From: Alloprevotella sp.
GTDB taxonomy: Bacteria; Bacteroidota; Bacteroidia; Bacteroidales; Bacteroidaceae
DNA: 10,538 nt
Reading direction: 5' to 3'
Assembly: GCA_015259235.1 (NCBI GenBank)
Contig: JABZGM010000064.1
Span: forward strand, 1 to 10,538
Both the position numbers and the translations under genes were made by a program. The notes beneath the pieces are model-generated. The model was not told the origin of the DNA. It was given only the letters and a program-made list of their open reading frames with translations, and did no database searches. Of this stretch, positions 1 through 6,378 are shown piece after piece. Numbering within the stretch: position 1 is the stretch's first letter; each line of letters opens with the position of its first letter.

Positions 1-14
1 TTCGTAGTGAATGA

Positions 15-1109
15 TTATTCTGCAATGCAGATAACCACACGGTTTTCGTCGTTCACGCTGAAAGGTTGAACGGTGTCACCCTTAGCATCCTTCACGATGC
101 GGTTAGCAGGGATGTTCTTCTTCACGAGTTCGTTGAACACAGCGTTAGCACGTTGCTTAGAAAGGCGAGTGTTGATGGTCTTGTTACCAGTGCCCTTGTC
201 AGCGTAACCAGTGATAGCCACCTTAGCGTTAGGATTAGCGTTGAGGAAGTCTACTACTTCTTGTACCTTCACCATTTCAGATTGGCGAACCTTAGCAGAG
301 TTGATGAGGAAGAACACGTTGCGAGTGAGAGGTTCTGCCTTCACTGGAGCTGGAGCAGGAGCGGGTTCTGGAGCAGGTGCAGGCTCTTCCACGGGTTCTG
401 GAGCGGGAGCCACAGGAGCAGGAACTACAGGTACGGGAACAGGAGTAGAGAGCTTACCAAGACGGAAGGTGAAACCACCGAAGAGGTTGGTTTGCCAGTC
501 TACATTGTTGCCATCCTTAGAGTTGAACTTGTCGTCAGTCACAGATACAAGACCTTCGATGTTGAAGCTTACGCGCTTGCTGAGACGGAAGTCTACGTTA
601 GCACCGAAGCGACCAGTAGGAAGGTTGAGGGTATTGCTGTTCCAAACGAGGAGGAGTTCATCGGGAGAAAGACGCTTAGCATCGAGAGCTTCCTTGTTGT
701 CGAAGCCATGGATGTAACCTGCACCAACGAAAGCGTTGACAGAAACGCAACGGTTGGGGTTGTAACCTGCGAAAAGGTTAGAGAGGTTGAACATACCATC
801 GAGACCAGCAGTCACATAGTTCCACTTGTAATTTTGAGGAGTGTGGTTGTAGTCCCAGCCGTTCTTACCTTCCCAGCCGCTAACGTGACCGCGGAGGTTG
901 AAGACGGGCGAGAATTGATAACCGAGGTGAAGACCAGCAGCAGGGGTAATTACGTCACCGAGCTTCTTGTGTGCACCATGAGAATAACCTACACCGCCTT
1001 GAAGACCAAGCGTCCAATGGGGATGGAACTTCTCTTTGGGAGCATCTTGAGCAGCTGCGCTGAGTGAAAATGCAGCAAGAGCAGCAACGAGGATAGATTT
1101 GAATTGCAT
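15..1109 (-). CDS. OmpA-family outer-membrane beta-barrel protein with peptidoglycan-binding C-terminal domain
   Basis: A 364-residue envelope protein that should anchor the outer membrane to peptidoglycan. Residues 1-20 form a signal peptide (basic MQFKS start, hydrophobic core, cut near SAAA/QD). Residues about 30-218 alternate as beta strands of a small barrel (for example LGLQGGVGYS, FGANVDF, NLFGGFTFRLG). Residues 223-257 are a Pro-Ala-Val-Glu linker. Residues about 262-364 are the OmpA C-terminal domain, with GYAD at 301-304 and TRLSKQRANAV near 314-324; D304 and R320 match the family's peptidoglycan-contacting Asp and Arg. The start is the ATG directly in front of the signal peptide. 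It is the only gene of its transcription unit visible here, behind a promoter about 310 bases upstream. Fold and location are secure; whether it is also a porin is inference. Confidence 0.95.
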   Translation of the reverse strand: MQFKSILVAALAAFSLSAAAQDAPKEKFHPHWTLGLQGGVGYSHGAHKKLGDVITPAAGLHLGYQFSPVFNLRGHVSGWEGKNGWDYNHTPQNYKWNYVTAGLDGMFNLSNLFAGYNPNRCVSVNAFVGAGYIHGFDNKEALDAKRLSPDELLLVWNSNTLNLPTGRFGANVDFRLSKRVSFNIEGLVSVTDDKFNSKDGNNVDWQTNLFGGFTFRLGKLSTPVPVPVVPAPVAPAPEPVEEPAPAPEPAPAPAPVKAEPLTRNVFFLINSAKVRQSEMVKVQEVVDFLNANPNAKVAITGYADKGTGNKTINTRLSKQRANAVFNELVKKNIPANRIVKDAKGDTVQPFSVNDENRVVICIAE

Positions 1110-1422
1110 AATATCTATTTTTGAATTTGTTGTTCTGATAGGATAGCGAAAAGACGTCCTAGGTAAAAACTATTAAAGCACTCGTTGATGGATAAGACAC
1201 CTCTTATACCAGCGTGTGCTGAGAGTGGTGCTTTAGTGTCTAGACAAAAGGACGGACTTGGAGCTAGAAGGTAGTGTCCAAAGTATATTTTCGACAAAGA
1301 ACTTGCCCTTTGGGGAAATCCCAAACGCAGCTTTGCTGGATTTGATTTGAATCATCCCATAGGGGGCGCCCAAGTCGGAGAATGTCAGAGGATTTAACCT
1401 GCTGTAGCCTTGTCTTTTCGTG
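1110..1422 (-). other. Long structured 5' leader of the ompA-like gene (gene-free)
   Basis: This stretch lies between a good minus-strand promoter and the OmpA start codon and contains no gene I believe in. It can fold: an 8-bp perfect stem (1174-1181 with 1228-1235) encloses two hairpins, 1192-1197/1202-1207 with loop CACC and 1210-1213/1218-1221, which together resemble a three-way junction. Further upstream are a 6-bp hairpin (1309-1314/1320-1325) and a CAGC/GCTG hairpin (1328-1338). Two short reading frames (minus strand, 1115-1324 and 1233-1505) cross it. A long leader on an abundant outer-membrane protein mRNA would suit control of stability or translation, but that is inference; the pairings were found by eye. 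Confidence 0.5.
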
Positions 1423-1454
1423 CAAAGGTAGTGGTTTTTGCTATATAGCCCAAT
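1423..1454 (-). promoter_or_regulatory. Bacteroidota-type promoter for the ompA-like gene
   Basis: On the minus strand, TACCTTTG (1430 down to 1423) is a perfect TAnnTTTG -7 element. ATTG (1454 down to 1451) sits 20 bases upstream as the -33 element. Transcription should begin near 1416, giving a leader of about 300 bases. The promoter lies just downstream of the asd terminator, so the OmpA gene has its own transcript. Confidence 0.65.
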
Positions 1455-1515
1455 GTTTTTACAGAAAAAAACGTGTTTCGGGGCAATAATATAGCAAAAT
1501 TGCACGTTGTAGCCG

Positions 1516-1538
1516 AAAAAACCGCGGTGAAAACCGCG
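1516..1538 (-). terminator. Intrinsic terminator of asd
   Basis: Perfect 6-bp GC-rich stem, 1523-1528 with 1533-1538 (CGCGGT/ACCGCG), with a four-base loop. On the minus strand it is followed by a run of six T (1521 down to 1516). It lies 41 bases past the asd stop codon. Confidence 0.85.
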
Positions 1539-1578
1539 ATTTATTCAGCTTATTTTTTTCGCACTACGTGATAAAATT

Positions 1579-2601
1579 TTATTTTCTTGCGAGAGAAGGA
1601 TCGTTTTTCACCAACCATTCGGCGATTTGTACAGCGTTGAGGGCTGCGCCTTTCTTGATTTGGTCGCTCACCAACCAGAGGGTTAAGCCATTGGGATGGG
1701 CGAGGTCTTTGCGGATACGCCCAACGAACACGTCGTCACAGCTTTCGAGCTGCAAAGGCATGGGATATTGACGCTCTGCAGGATTGTCGAGCAAGGTGAG
1801 ACCTTCGCCGTTTGCGATAGCTTCACGCGCTGCCTCCACAGTGATGGGGCTTTCTGTTTCTAACCAAATGGACTCTGCGTGGTTGCGCATTGTTGGCACG
1901 CGCACGCAAGTGGCGCTCACCTCGATGTCACTGTGCATAATCTTGCGCGTTTCATTGTACATCTTCATCTCCTCCTTCGTGTATCCGTTGTCGCAGAATA
2001 CATCGATTTGAGGAATTACGTTGTAGGCAAGTTGGTAAGCGAACTTCTCCACGTGAGGTTTTTCGCCATTAGCCAGCGCTTTTTGTTGAGCCACGAGTTC
2101 ATCCATAGCTGCTTGTCCAGCACCAGAAGCCGATTGGTAGCTCGAAACGTGCACACGGCGGATATGGCTCAAGCGTTCGATGGCTTGTAAAGCTACGACC
2201 ATCATGATGGTGGTGCAGTTGGGATTGGCGATGATGCCGCGAGGGCGCACGAGGGCATCGGTAGCGTTGCATTCGGGCACTACGAGGGGCACATCTTCAT
2301 CCATGCGGAATGCGCTAGAATTGTCGATTATCACAGCGCCATACTTGGTGATGTCTTCGGCAAACTCCTTTGAAGTGCCGGCACCAGCACTGGTGAAGGC
2401 AATGTCGATGTCTTTGAAATCGTCCGTGCCATGGCACAATTCGCGTACTTTGATTTCTTCGCCGCGGAAAGAGTAGGAAGTTCCAGCACTTCGTTTCGAA
2501 CCGAAGAGACGAAGTTCTTCGATAGGGAAATTGCGCTCGGCCAATGTGCGCAAAAATTCTTGACCTACGGCACCACTGGCGCCCACGATGGCTACTTTCA
2601 T
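1579..2601 (-). CDS. asd: Aspartate-semialdehyde dehydrogenase
   Basis: A 340-residue cytosolic enzyme that reduces L-aspartyl-4-phosphate to L-aspartate-semialdehyde with NADPH, the branch point to lysine/diaminopimelate, threonine and methionine. The N-terminal Rossmann motif is GASGAVG (7-13). NSSAFRMD (94-101) and the catalytic-cysteine motif ANPNCTT (125-131, C129) follow. Q156 in SSYQSASG and the pair R234/H241 in RVPTMRNH are the expected substrate and acid-base residues. Length is normal for the family. The start is the ATG of MKVAIVGASG; an upstream in-frame ATG at 2649 would only add 16 Ser-rich residues before the Rossmann strand. It is transcribed alone, divergently from the antiporter, and ends in a strong terminator. 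Confidence 0.97.
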   Translation of the reverse strand: MKVAIVGASGAVGQEFLRTLAERNFPIEELRLFGSKRSAGTSYSFRGEEIKVRELCHGTDDFKDIDIAFTSAGAGTSKEFAEDITKYGAVIIDNSSAFRMDEDVPLVVPECNATDALVRPRGIIANPNCTTIMMVVALQAIERLSHIRRVHVSSYQSASGAGQAAMDELVAQQKALANGEKPHVEKFAYQLAYNVIPQIDVFCDNGYTKEEMKMYNETRKIMHSDIEVSATCVRVPTMRNHAESIWLETESPITVEAAREAIANGEGLTLLDNPAERQYPMPLQLESCDDVFVGRIRKDLAHPNGLTLWLVSDQIKKGAALNAVQIAEWLVKNDPSLARK

Positions 2602-2717
2602 TGTTGCGAATAAAGATGAGGAAGAAGGGGAAGTTGTGAAGATACACATATATAATAAATGTATAGCCGCTTCACCTCTTATGTATTTCTTCCGTGAGAT
2701 TTTATTGTTTTATGCTG

Positions 2718-2725
2718 CAAAAGTA
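2718..2725 (-). promoter_or_regulatory. Probable -7 element of the asd promoter
   Basis: TACTTTTG on the minus strand (2725 down to 2718) matches TAnnTTTG, about 117 bases upstream of the asd start. I see no good TTTG -33 element at the right distance (around 2746-2749 the minus strand reads GCAC), so this is a half-match. Confidence 0.4.
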
Positions 2726-2765
2726 TCAATTTATCTTCAGAAATCGTGCTTAGTCTGCCATTTTT

Positions 2766-2796
2766 TTTGTTCCTTTGCTGGAAAACGTATAGTTTG
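2766..2796 (+). promoter_or_regulatory. Possible promoter of the antiporter gene
   Basis: TTTG at 2766-2769 and TATAGTTTG at 2788-2796. The second element has one extra base relative to TAnnTTTG, but the distance between the two TTTG blocks (27 bases) fits the Bacteroidota pattern. A start near 2803 would give a leader of about 50 bases. Confidence 0.35.
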
Positions 2797-2853
2797 CAGT
2801 GTATAATCTTGCAATCTTGTTCGTGAATATGCCAAAAAACTCTATTGTTCTTT

Positions 2854-4875
2854 ATGCTCCTTCCCACCGAACCTCTCATCACTAACCCCACATGGATTGT
2901 GCTCGTCGTGTTGGGCTTGATACTTTTTACCCCGATGGTGCTCGAACGGCTCAAGATTCCCTCTATCGTAGGGCTCATTGTGGCAGGGATGCTCGTAGGA
3001 CCGCATGGGGTACACCTGCTTTCGCGCGATGCCTCCTTTGAAATCTTCGGAAAAGTGGGACTTTACTACATCATGTTTTTGGCATCGCTCGGCATGAATC
3101 TCACCGACGTGCAGCGCTATCGGTGGGGGGCGCTGGCTTTTGGCACTATCTCCTTTGTTCTTCCCATGGCACTTGGATTTCTTGCCAATCGCTGGGGATT
3201 AGGTTTGAGTTTTCCGGCTGCGGTGCTGGTGGCTGCCATGTATTCAGGGCATACCCTGCTCACCTATCCCTTAGTGATGCGATGGGGTTTGGCGCGTCAT
3301 CGCTCGGTGGGCATGGCAGTGGGCGGAACTATCCTCACCAATGTGCTCACCCTCGTAGTGCTTGCCGTGGTGGGCGGAGTGTATAAGCCAGATGGTGGAG
3401 ATTTCAACATGTGGCACCTATTGGGACGTGTGGCACTCGTCACCGCTGGACTATTTTTGGTGATGCCTTCGCTGGCGCGTTGGTTTTTCCGTCGTTTTGA
3501 TGAGGGCGTAGTGCAATATGTCTTTGTGCTCGTCCTGGTATTCTTGGGCGCTGGGCTCATGGAATGGGCAGGGATGGAAGGTCTCCTTGGTGCCTTCCTT
3601 GTGGGTATCGTGCTCAATCGCGAAATCCCTGCCGTAGGACCGCTGATGCAGCGCATCGAATTTGTGGGAAATGCCCTCTTCATCCCCTATTTTCTCATCG
3701 GAGTGGGCATGATTATCAATCTGCACACCATCCTCTCAGGCTGGCACATCGCTGCCATGGCTTTGGCGATGATTGTCATCGGAACTGCGGGCAAACTTCT
3801 CGCGGCACAGTTGGTGGGACGGGCTTTGCAGTTTTCTGCCACTGAGAGAAACATGGTGGGCGGACTGAGCACTGCGCGTGCAGCTTCAGCACTGGCGATT
3901 GCCATGGTGGGATATGAAATCATTTTGCCCGACGGAAAGCATCTGCTCAACGAAGACGTGGTGGGTGCAGCCATGATGCTTATCTTGGGCTCGTGCATCA
4001 TCGCTTCCGCACTCACGGAGCGTGCTGCGCGCCAGCTCATGCTTTCGGGTGCCGCGCTCGCCTCTTCTTCCGAAAACGAAGAGAAAGACTCTCTCGTGGT
4101 GGCTTTGGCGAATCCGCGCATGGTGATTCCCATGACCAATATGGCGTTGATGCTGCGCAGTGCGTCTGCCACTTCTCAGCTCACTGCTGTGAGTGTGGTG
4201 CTTTCAGACGATGCCGAAGAGCGCGCCATCGCACAACAAGGTCTGGACTATGCTGCAAAAATGGCGGCTACGGTGGGCGTGCGCATGCAAACTCATTGCC
4301 GCCGCTCGGTGAATGCCGTGACGGGCATCGTGCACACGGCAGGAGAGCACGAGGCGTCCGACATCTTGATAGGGCTTCATCAGAAAAAATCCATCTCAGC
4401 CACCTTCTTTGGCAAGTTTGCCACCGACCTTTTCGAAGCGGCTTCGCAGCAAATCATGGTCTATCGTCCCTTGGTGCCCATTCATTCTTTACGACGCATG
4501 CACATCGTTGTGCCTCGTAGAGGGGAATACGACCCTGGTTTTCGCCATTGGGCGATGCGATTTGCCACTCTTTCGGTGCAGTTGTCGTGCCGCATCTCGG
4601 TGTATGGCGCACCGGAAACGATGGAGGCACTCCGCAAAATCTGGGAAGCCTCGAAACAAAAGCCCGAGGTTGAATATCACGATTTCTCTTCATGGGACGA
4701 CCTTCTCCCCTTGGCTTCTCGCCTGCGATCCGACCATTTGGCAGTATTCATCTCTGCTCGTCGTGGAATGCCGTCGCACCACCGCTATCTCGATCAACTT
4801 CCTATGCAAATCGAGCGCTATTTCTCCGTGCGCAGTTGGATGATTGTCCTCCCTAAAATCGATGCTAGACATTAG
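2854..4875 (+). CDS. Cation:proton antiporter (CPA2/Kef type) with C-terminal Usp-like domains
   Basis: A 673-residue inner-membrane protein, predicted to exchange Na+ or K+ for H+. Residues about 15-395 are a dozen hydrophobic segments of a Na+/H+ exchanger domain (for example GLIVAGMLVGPHGV 40-53, GLLGAFLVGIVLN 243-255, GLSTARAASALA 338-349). The hydrophilic tail looks like two universal-stress-protein-like modules: about 412-540, with SDILIGLHQ at 502-510, and a weaker one at about 545-673. There is no TrkA-N domain as in KefC. The start is ATG 2854; an in-frame TTG at 2845 is less likely. Oddities: the usual Asp in the fifth-helix motif (GGTI-x-TD in relatives as I recall) is Asn here (T162-N163), and the last residues and stop codon lie inside a heptad repeat array. 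Transported ion unknown. Confidence 0.88.
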   Translation: MLLPTEPLITNPTWIVLVVLGLILFTPMVLERLKIPSIVGLIVAGMLVGPHGVHLLSRDASFEIFGKVGLYYIMFLASLGMNLTDVQRYRWGALAFGTISFVLPMALGFLANRWGLGLSFPAAVLVAAMYSGHTLLTYPLVMRWGLARHRSVGMAVGGTILTNVLTLVVLAVVGGVYKPDGGDFNMWHLLGRVALVTAGLFLVMPSLARWFFRRFDEGVVQYVFVLVLVFLGAGLMEWAGMEGLLGAFLVGIVLNREIPAVGPLMQRIEFVGNALFIPYFLIGVGMIINLHTILSGWHIAAMALAMIVIGTAGKLLAAQLVGRALQFSATERNMVGGLSTARAASALAIAMVGYEIILPDGKHLLNEDVVGAAMMLILGSCIIASALTERAARQLMLSGAALASSSENEEKDSLVVALANPRMVIPMTNMALMLRSASATSQLTAVSVVLSDDAEERAIAQQGLDYAAKMAATVGVRMQTHCRRSVNAVTGIVHTAGEHEASDILIGLHQKKSISATFFGKFATDLFEAASQQIMVYRPLVPIHSLRRMHIVVPRRGEYDPGFRHWAMRFATLSVQLSCRISVYGAPETMEALRKIWEASKQKPEVEYHDFSSWDDLLPLASRLRSDHLAVFISARRGMPSHHRYLDQLPMQIERYFSVRSWMIVLPKIDARH

Positions 4876-4996
4876 GAGTTAGACTTTAGACGTTAGATAT
4901 TAGACATTAGATTTTAGACTTTAGATATTAGACGTTAGAAATGTCTAGCGTCTAACGTCTATTCTCTAATGTCTAACGTCTATTCTTCGGCGTCTA
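4866..4996. repeat. Two opposed heptanucleotide repeat arrays forming a long imperfect hairpin
   Basis: The left arm has ten consecutive 7-base units of consensus TAGAYNT (4866-4935) plus a partial TAGA (4936-4939). After one base, the right arm has eight 7-base units of the reverse-complement type NNGTCTA (4941-4996), of which unit 4 (TTCTCTA) and unit 7 (TTCTTCG) diverge. The arms face each other, so the RNA or single strand could fold with TAGA pairing to TCTA in every turn and mismatches in the variable positions. The TAG of unit 2 (4873-4875) is the antiporter's stop codon. Nothing suggests coding. Possible roles are a slippage-prone repeat, a mobile repeat relic, or a transcript-end structure; none is shown. 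Confidence 0.92.
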
Positions 4997-5030
4997 ACAT
5001 TATTTTGCAGGTTAAAATCGTTTGCGATGC

Positions 5031-5061
5031 TTGGTTGCCCCAAAAGGAATTTGTAATTTTG
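5031..5061 (+). promoter_or_regulatory. Bacteroidota-type promoter of the Fur/PerR-family gene
   Basis: TAATTTTG at 5054-5061 is a perfect TAnnTTTG -7 element. TTG at 5031-5033 lies 20 bases upstream as the -33 element. The start codon follows 24 bases after the -7 element, so the leader is very short. The heptad arrays end only 34 bases before the -33 element. Confidence 0.65.
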
Positions 5062-5085
5062 CCCTAGACATAACATTTCCTCCTC

Positions 5086-5511
5086 ATGCAAGAAAAAGAG
5101 GTCTACGAATATCTCACTGCACACGGTGTGAAAGCCTCTGTGCAGCGCGTGGCAGTCATGCAATATCTACTGCAACAGATGGGACATCCCACCGTAGACG
5201 AGATTTATCAAGCCTTGGTGGACCACATTCCTACGCTTTCCAAGACTACCGTTTACAACACCCTCCGCCTACTCATGGAGCATGGTGTGGTGCGTATGCT
5301 CACTATCGACGGCAAAAATGCCAATTTCGATGGGGTGACGGAGCCGCATGCCCACTTTCTCTGCCATAAGTGTGGGAGAATCTTCAACATTGAGTCGCCT
5401 TCCGACTTGCTGGCTGCGCCACCTTCTGCCCCTAAAGGCTTTACTATCGAAACTGCCGACCTGTATTATCGGGGGGTATGTTCCGACTGTTTGGCACAAC
5501 AAGACACTTGA
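5086..5511 (+). CDS. Fur-family metalloregulator, PerR-like
   Basis: A 141-residue DNA-binding repressor. The N-terminal winged helix (about 1-80) holds HPTVDEIYQAL (34-44) and the recognition region SKTTVYNTLRLL (52-63). The C-terminal half is the metal-binding dimer domain: C93/C96 and C132/C135 form the structural zinc site, and H34, D82, H88 and H90 line up with four of the five regulatory-metal ligands of Bacillus subtilis PerR (H37, D85, H91, H93). The fifth, D104, falls on N101 by the constant offset of three. It could sense peroxide (PerR), iron (Fur) or zinc (Zur); PerR is favoured by the NFDG and HAH context. It has its own promoter and terminator, so it is probably monocistronic. 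No palindromic operator was recognised nearby. Confidence 0.9.
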   Translation: MQEKEVYEYLTAHGVKASVQRVAVMQYLLQQMGHPTVDEIYQALVDHIPTLSKTTVYNTLRLLMEHGVVRMLTIDGKNANFDGVTEPHAHFLCHKCGRIFNIESPSDLLAAPPSAPKGFTIETADLYYRGVCSDCLAQQDT

Positions 5512-5558
5512 ATCCAAATTGCTCATTAAAATCTAATGACCGATTGGGGTTGAAAACT

Positions 5559-5592
5559 AAAAAAGATGGAGCCTAGTGCTTCATCTTTTTTT
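5559..5592. terminator. Bidirectional intrinsic terminator between convergent genes
   Basis: Stem 5559-5572 with 5578-5592 (an A run, then GATGGAGC pairing with GCTTCATC including one G-U, then a T run) around the loop CTAGT. It has a T run in both directions, so it can end the Fur-family gene on the plus strand and the exonuclease gene on the minus strand. Confidence 0.85.
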
Positions 5593-5654
5593 GTTGATAG
5601 CCCCACCTTCGGAGCGACATCGCCCATTGTGGGCAAAGTGTTGCAAACTGTGGC

Positions 5655-6146
5655 TTATCCCAGTTGCAAAGCTATGCAGGCACACGCTTCGGCATCGGCG
5701 AGCGCGTGGTGGTGATGCGTCAAGTCATAGCCACACTCCGCAGCCACTGTGTGGAGCTGGTGATTCTCGAGTTTGGGAAAAGCCTTTCGTGCCATCTCCA
5801 AGGTGTCAAAAAAGAGATAATCTGGATAGTCCATCTGATAGACGCGGAAGGCGGCTTTCAAACAACCTTCGTCAAAGCGACTATTGTGTGCCACCAAGGG
5901 TAAATCTCCAATGAGGGGAGCAATTTCTTCCCACACTTTGCTGAAAACTTCCGCGTTGTCCGTGTCCTTGGCAGACAATCCATGGACGCGCGTGTTGTGG
6001 TAGCAATAATAATTAGGTTCAGGTTGGATGAGAGCATAGTGCTTTTGCACCACTTCTCCATGGCGCACCACCACGATGCCCACAGAACAAACGCTGCTGC
6101 GGACGTTATTGGCAGTTTCAAAGTCGATGGCTACAAAATCTTGCAT
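5655..6146 (-). CDS. DEDDh-family 3'-5' exonuclease (DnaQ-like)
   Basis: A 163-residue stand-alone exonuclease domain of the DNA polymerase III epsilon / RNase T superfamily, hydrolysing nucleotides from 3' ends with two metal ions. Exo I is VAIDFETA (5-12, D8 and E10). Exo II is AHNSRFDEGCL (86-96, D92). Exo III is HHALADAEA (146-154, H146 and D151), preceded by a run of four histidines (144-147). All four acidic residues and the catalytic His are present, so it should be active. There is no polymerase or GIY-YIG partner domain; the length is that of small Bacteroidota exonucleases. The substrate (DNA repair, proofreading or RNA trimming) cannot be told from sequence. It converges on the Fur-family gene and diverges from lolD. 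Confidence 0.92.
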   Translation of the reverse strand: MQDFVAIDFETANNVRSSVCSVGIVVVRHGEVVQKHYALIQPEPNYYCYHNTRVHGLSAKDTDNAEVFSKVWEEIAPLIGDLPLVAHNSRFDEGCLKAAFRVYQMDYPDYLFFDTLEMARKAFPKLENHQLHTVAAECGYDLTHHHHALADAEACACIALQLG

Positions 6147-6199
6147 AGTTGTGAGGAGGAAATAGAGTGGTTTTCGCGAGTGTCAAGCACCCATCACGA

Positions 6200-6207
6200 C
6201 AAAGGTA
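6200..6207 (-). promoter_or_regulatory. -7 promoter element of the exonuclease gene
   Basis: TACCTTTG on the minus strand (6207 down to 6200), a perfect TAnnTTTG match 54 bases upstream of the start codon. The -33 region is poor (GGTG-like), so strength is uncertain. Confidence 0.5.
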
Positions 6208-6242
6208 GGAAGTAATTTTCAAAAAACACCTAATTGCGTTGG

Positions 6243-6272
6243 GAAATCTCTGTTGGTGAGGGCGAAATCTCT
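6243..6272. repeat. Short direct repeat in the exonuclease/lolD divergent region
   Basis: GAAATCTCT occurs at 6243-6251 and 6264-6272, a 21-base period (two helical turns). It lies between the divergent promoters; a dimeric regulator site is possible but unsupported beyond the spacing. Confidence 0.4.
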
Positions 6273-6298
6273 TCGGCTTTGCAGAAAAAAGCCTACAA

Positions 6299-6332
6299 TT
6301 TGCCCCCACCTCCCAAGAAATGAGTAAATTCG
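6299..6332 (+). promoter_or_regulatory. Weak candidate promoter of the lolD operon
   Basis: TAAATTCG at 6325-6332 is one base from TAnnTTTG, with TTTG at 6299-6302 upstream at a 22-base spacing, slightly long. It would start transcription about 40 bases before the ATG. TACAATTTG at 6294-6302 is a competing candidate -7 element with one extra base. Confidence 0.25.
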
Positions 6333-6378
6333 CAGAAACAACAACTGATTAACTGGTTTGAAAGCTGACAACCTCCAC

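Noticed and set aside
340..440. Repeat array in the OmpA gene
   Set aside because: The repetitive bases simply encode the Pro-Ala-Val-Glu linker of the protein.
66..1067. A 333-codon plus-strand reading frame opposite the OmpA gene
   Set aside because: Antisense shadow of a gene with strong codon bias. Its low-complexity parts mirror the Pro-Ala linker.
3687..4172. Minus-strand reading frames of 91-161 codons within the antiporter gene
   Set aside because: Composition is Ala/Met/Ser-rich with no recognisable domain, and the plus strand is clearly coding through the whole interval.
4866..4996. Heptad arrays as a CRISPR array or integration site
   Set aside because: The units are contiguous 7-mers without spacers, in opposed orientation, and no cas or integrase genes are present.
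5622..5634. Small GCCCA/TGGGC hairpin after the exonuclease gene
   Set aside because: Only five base pairs and no T run; the stronger bidirectional terminator at 5559-5592 explains transcript ends here.
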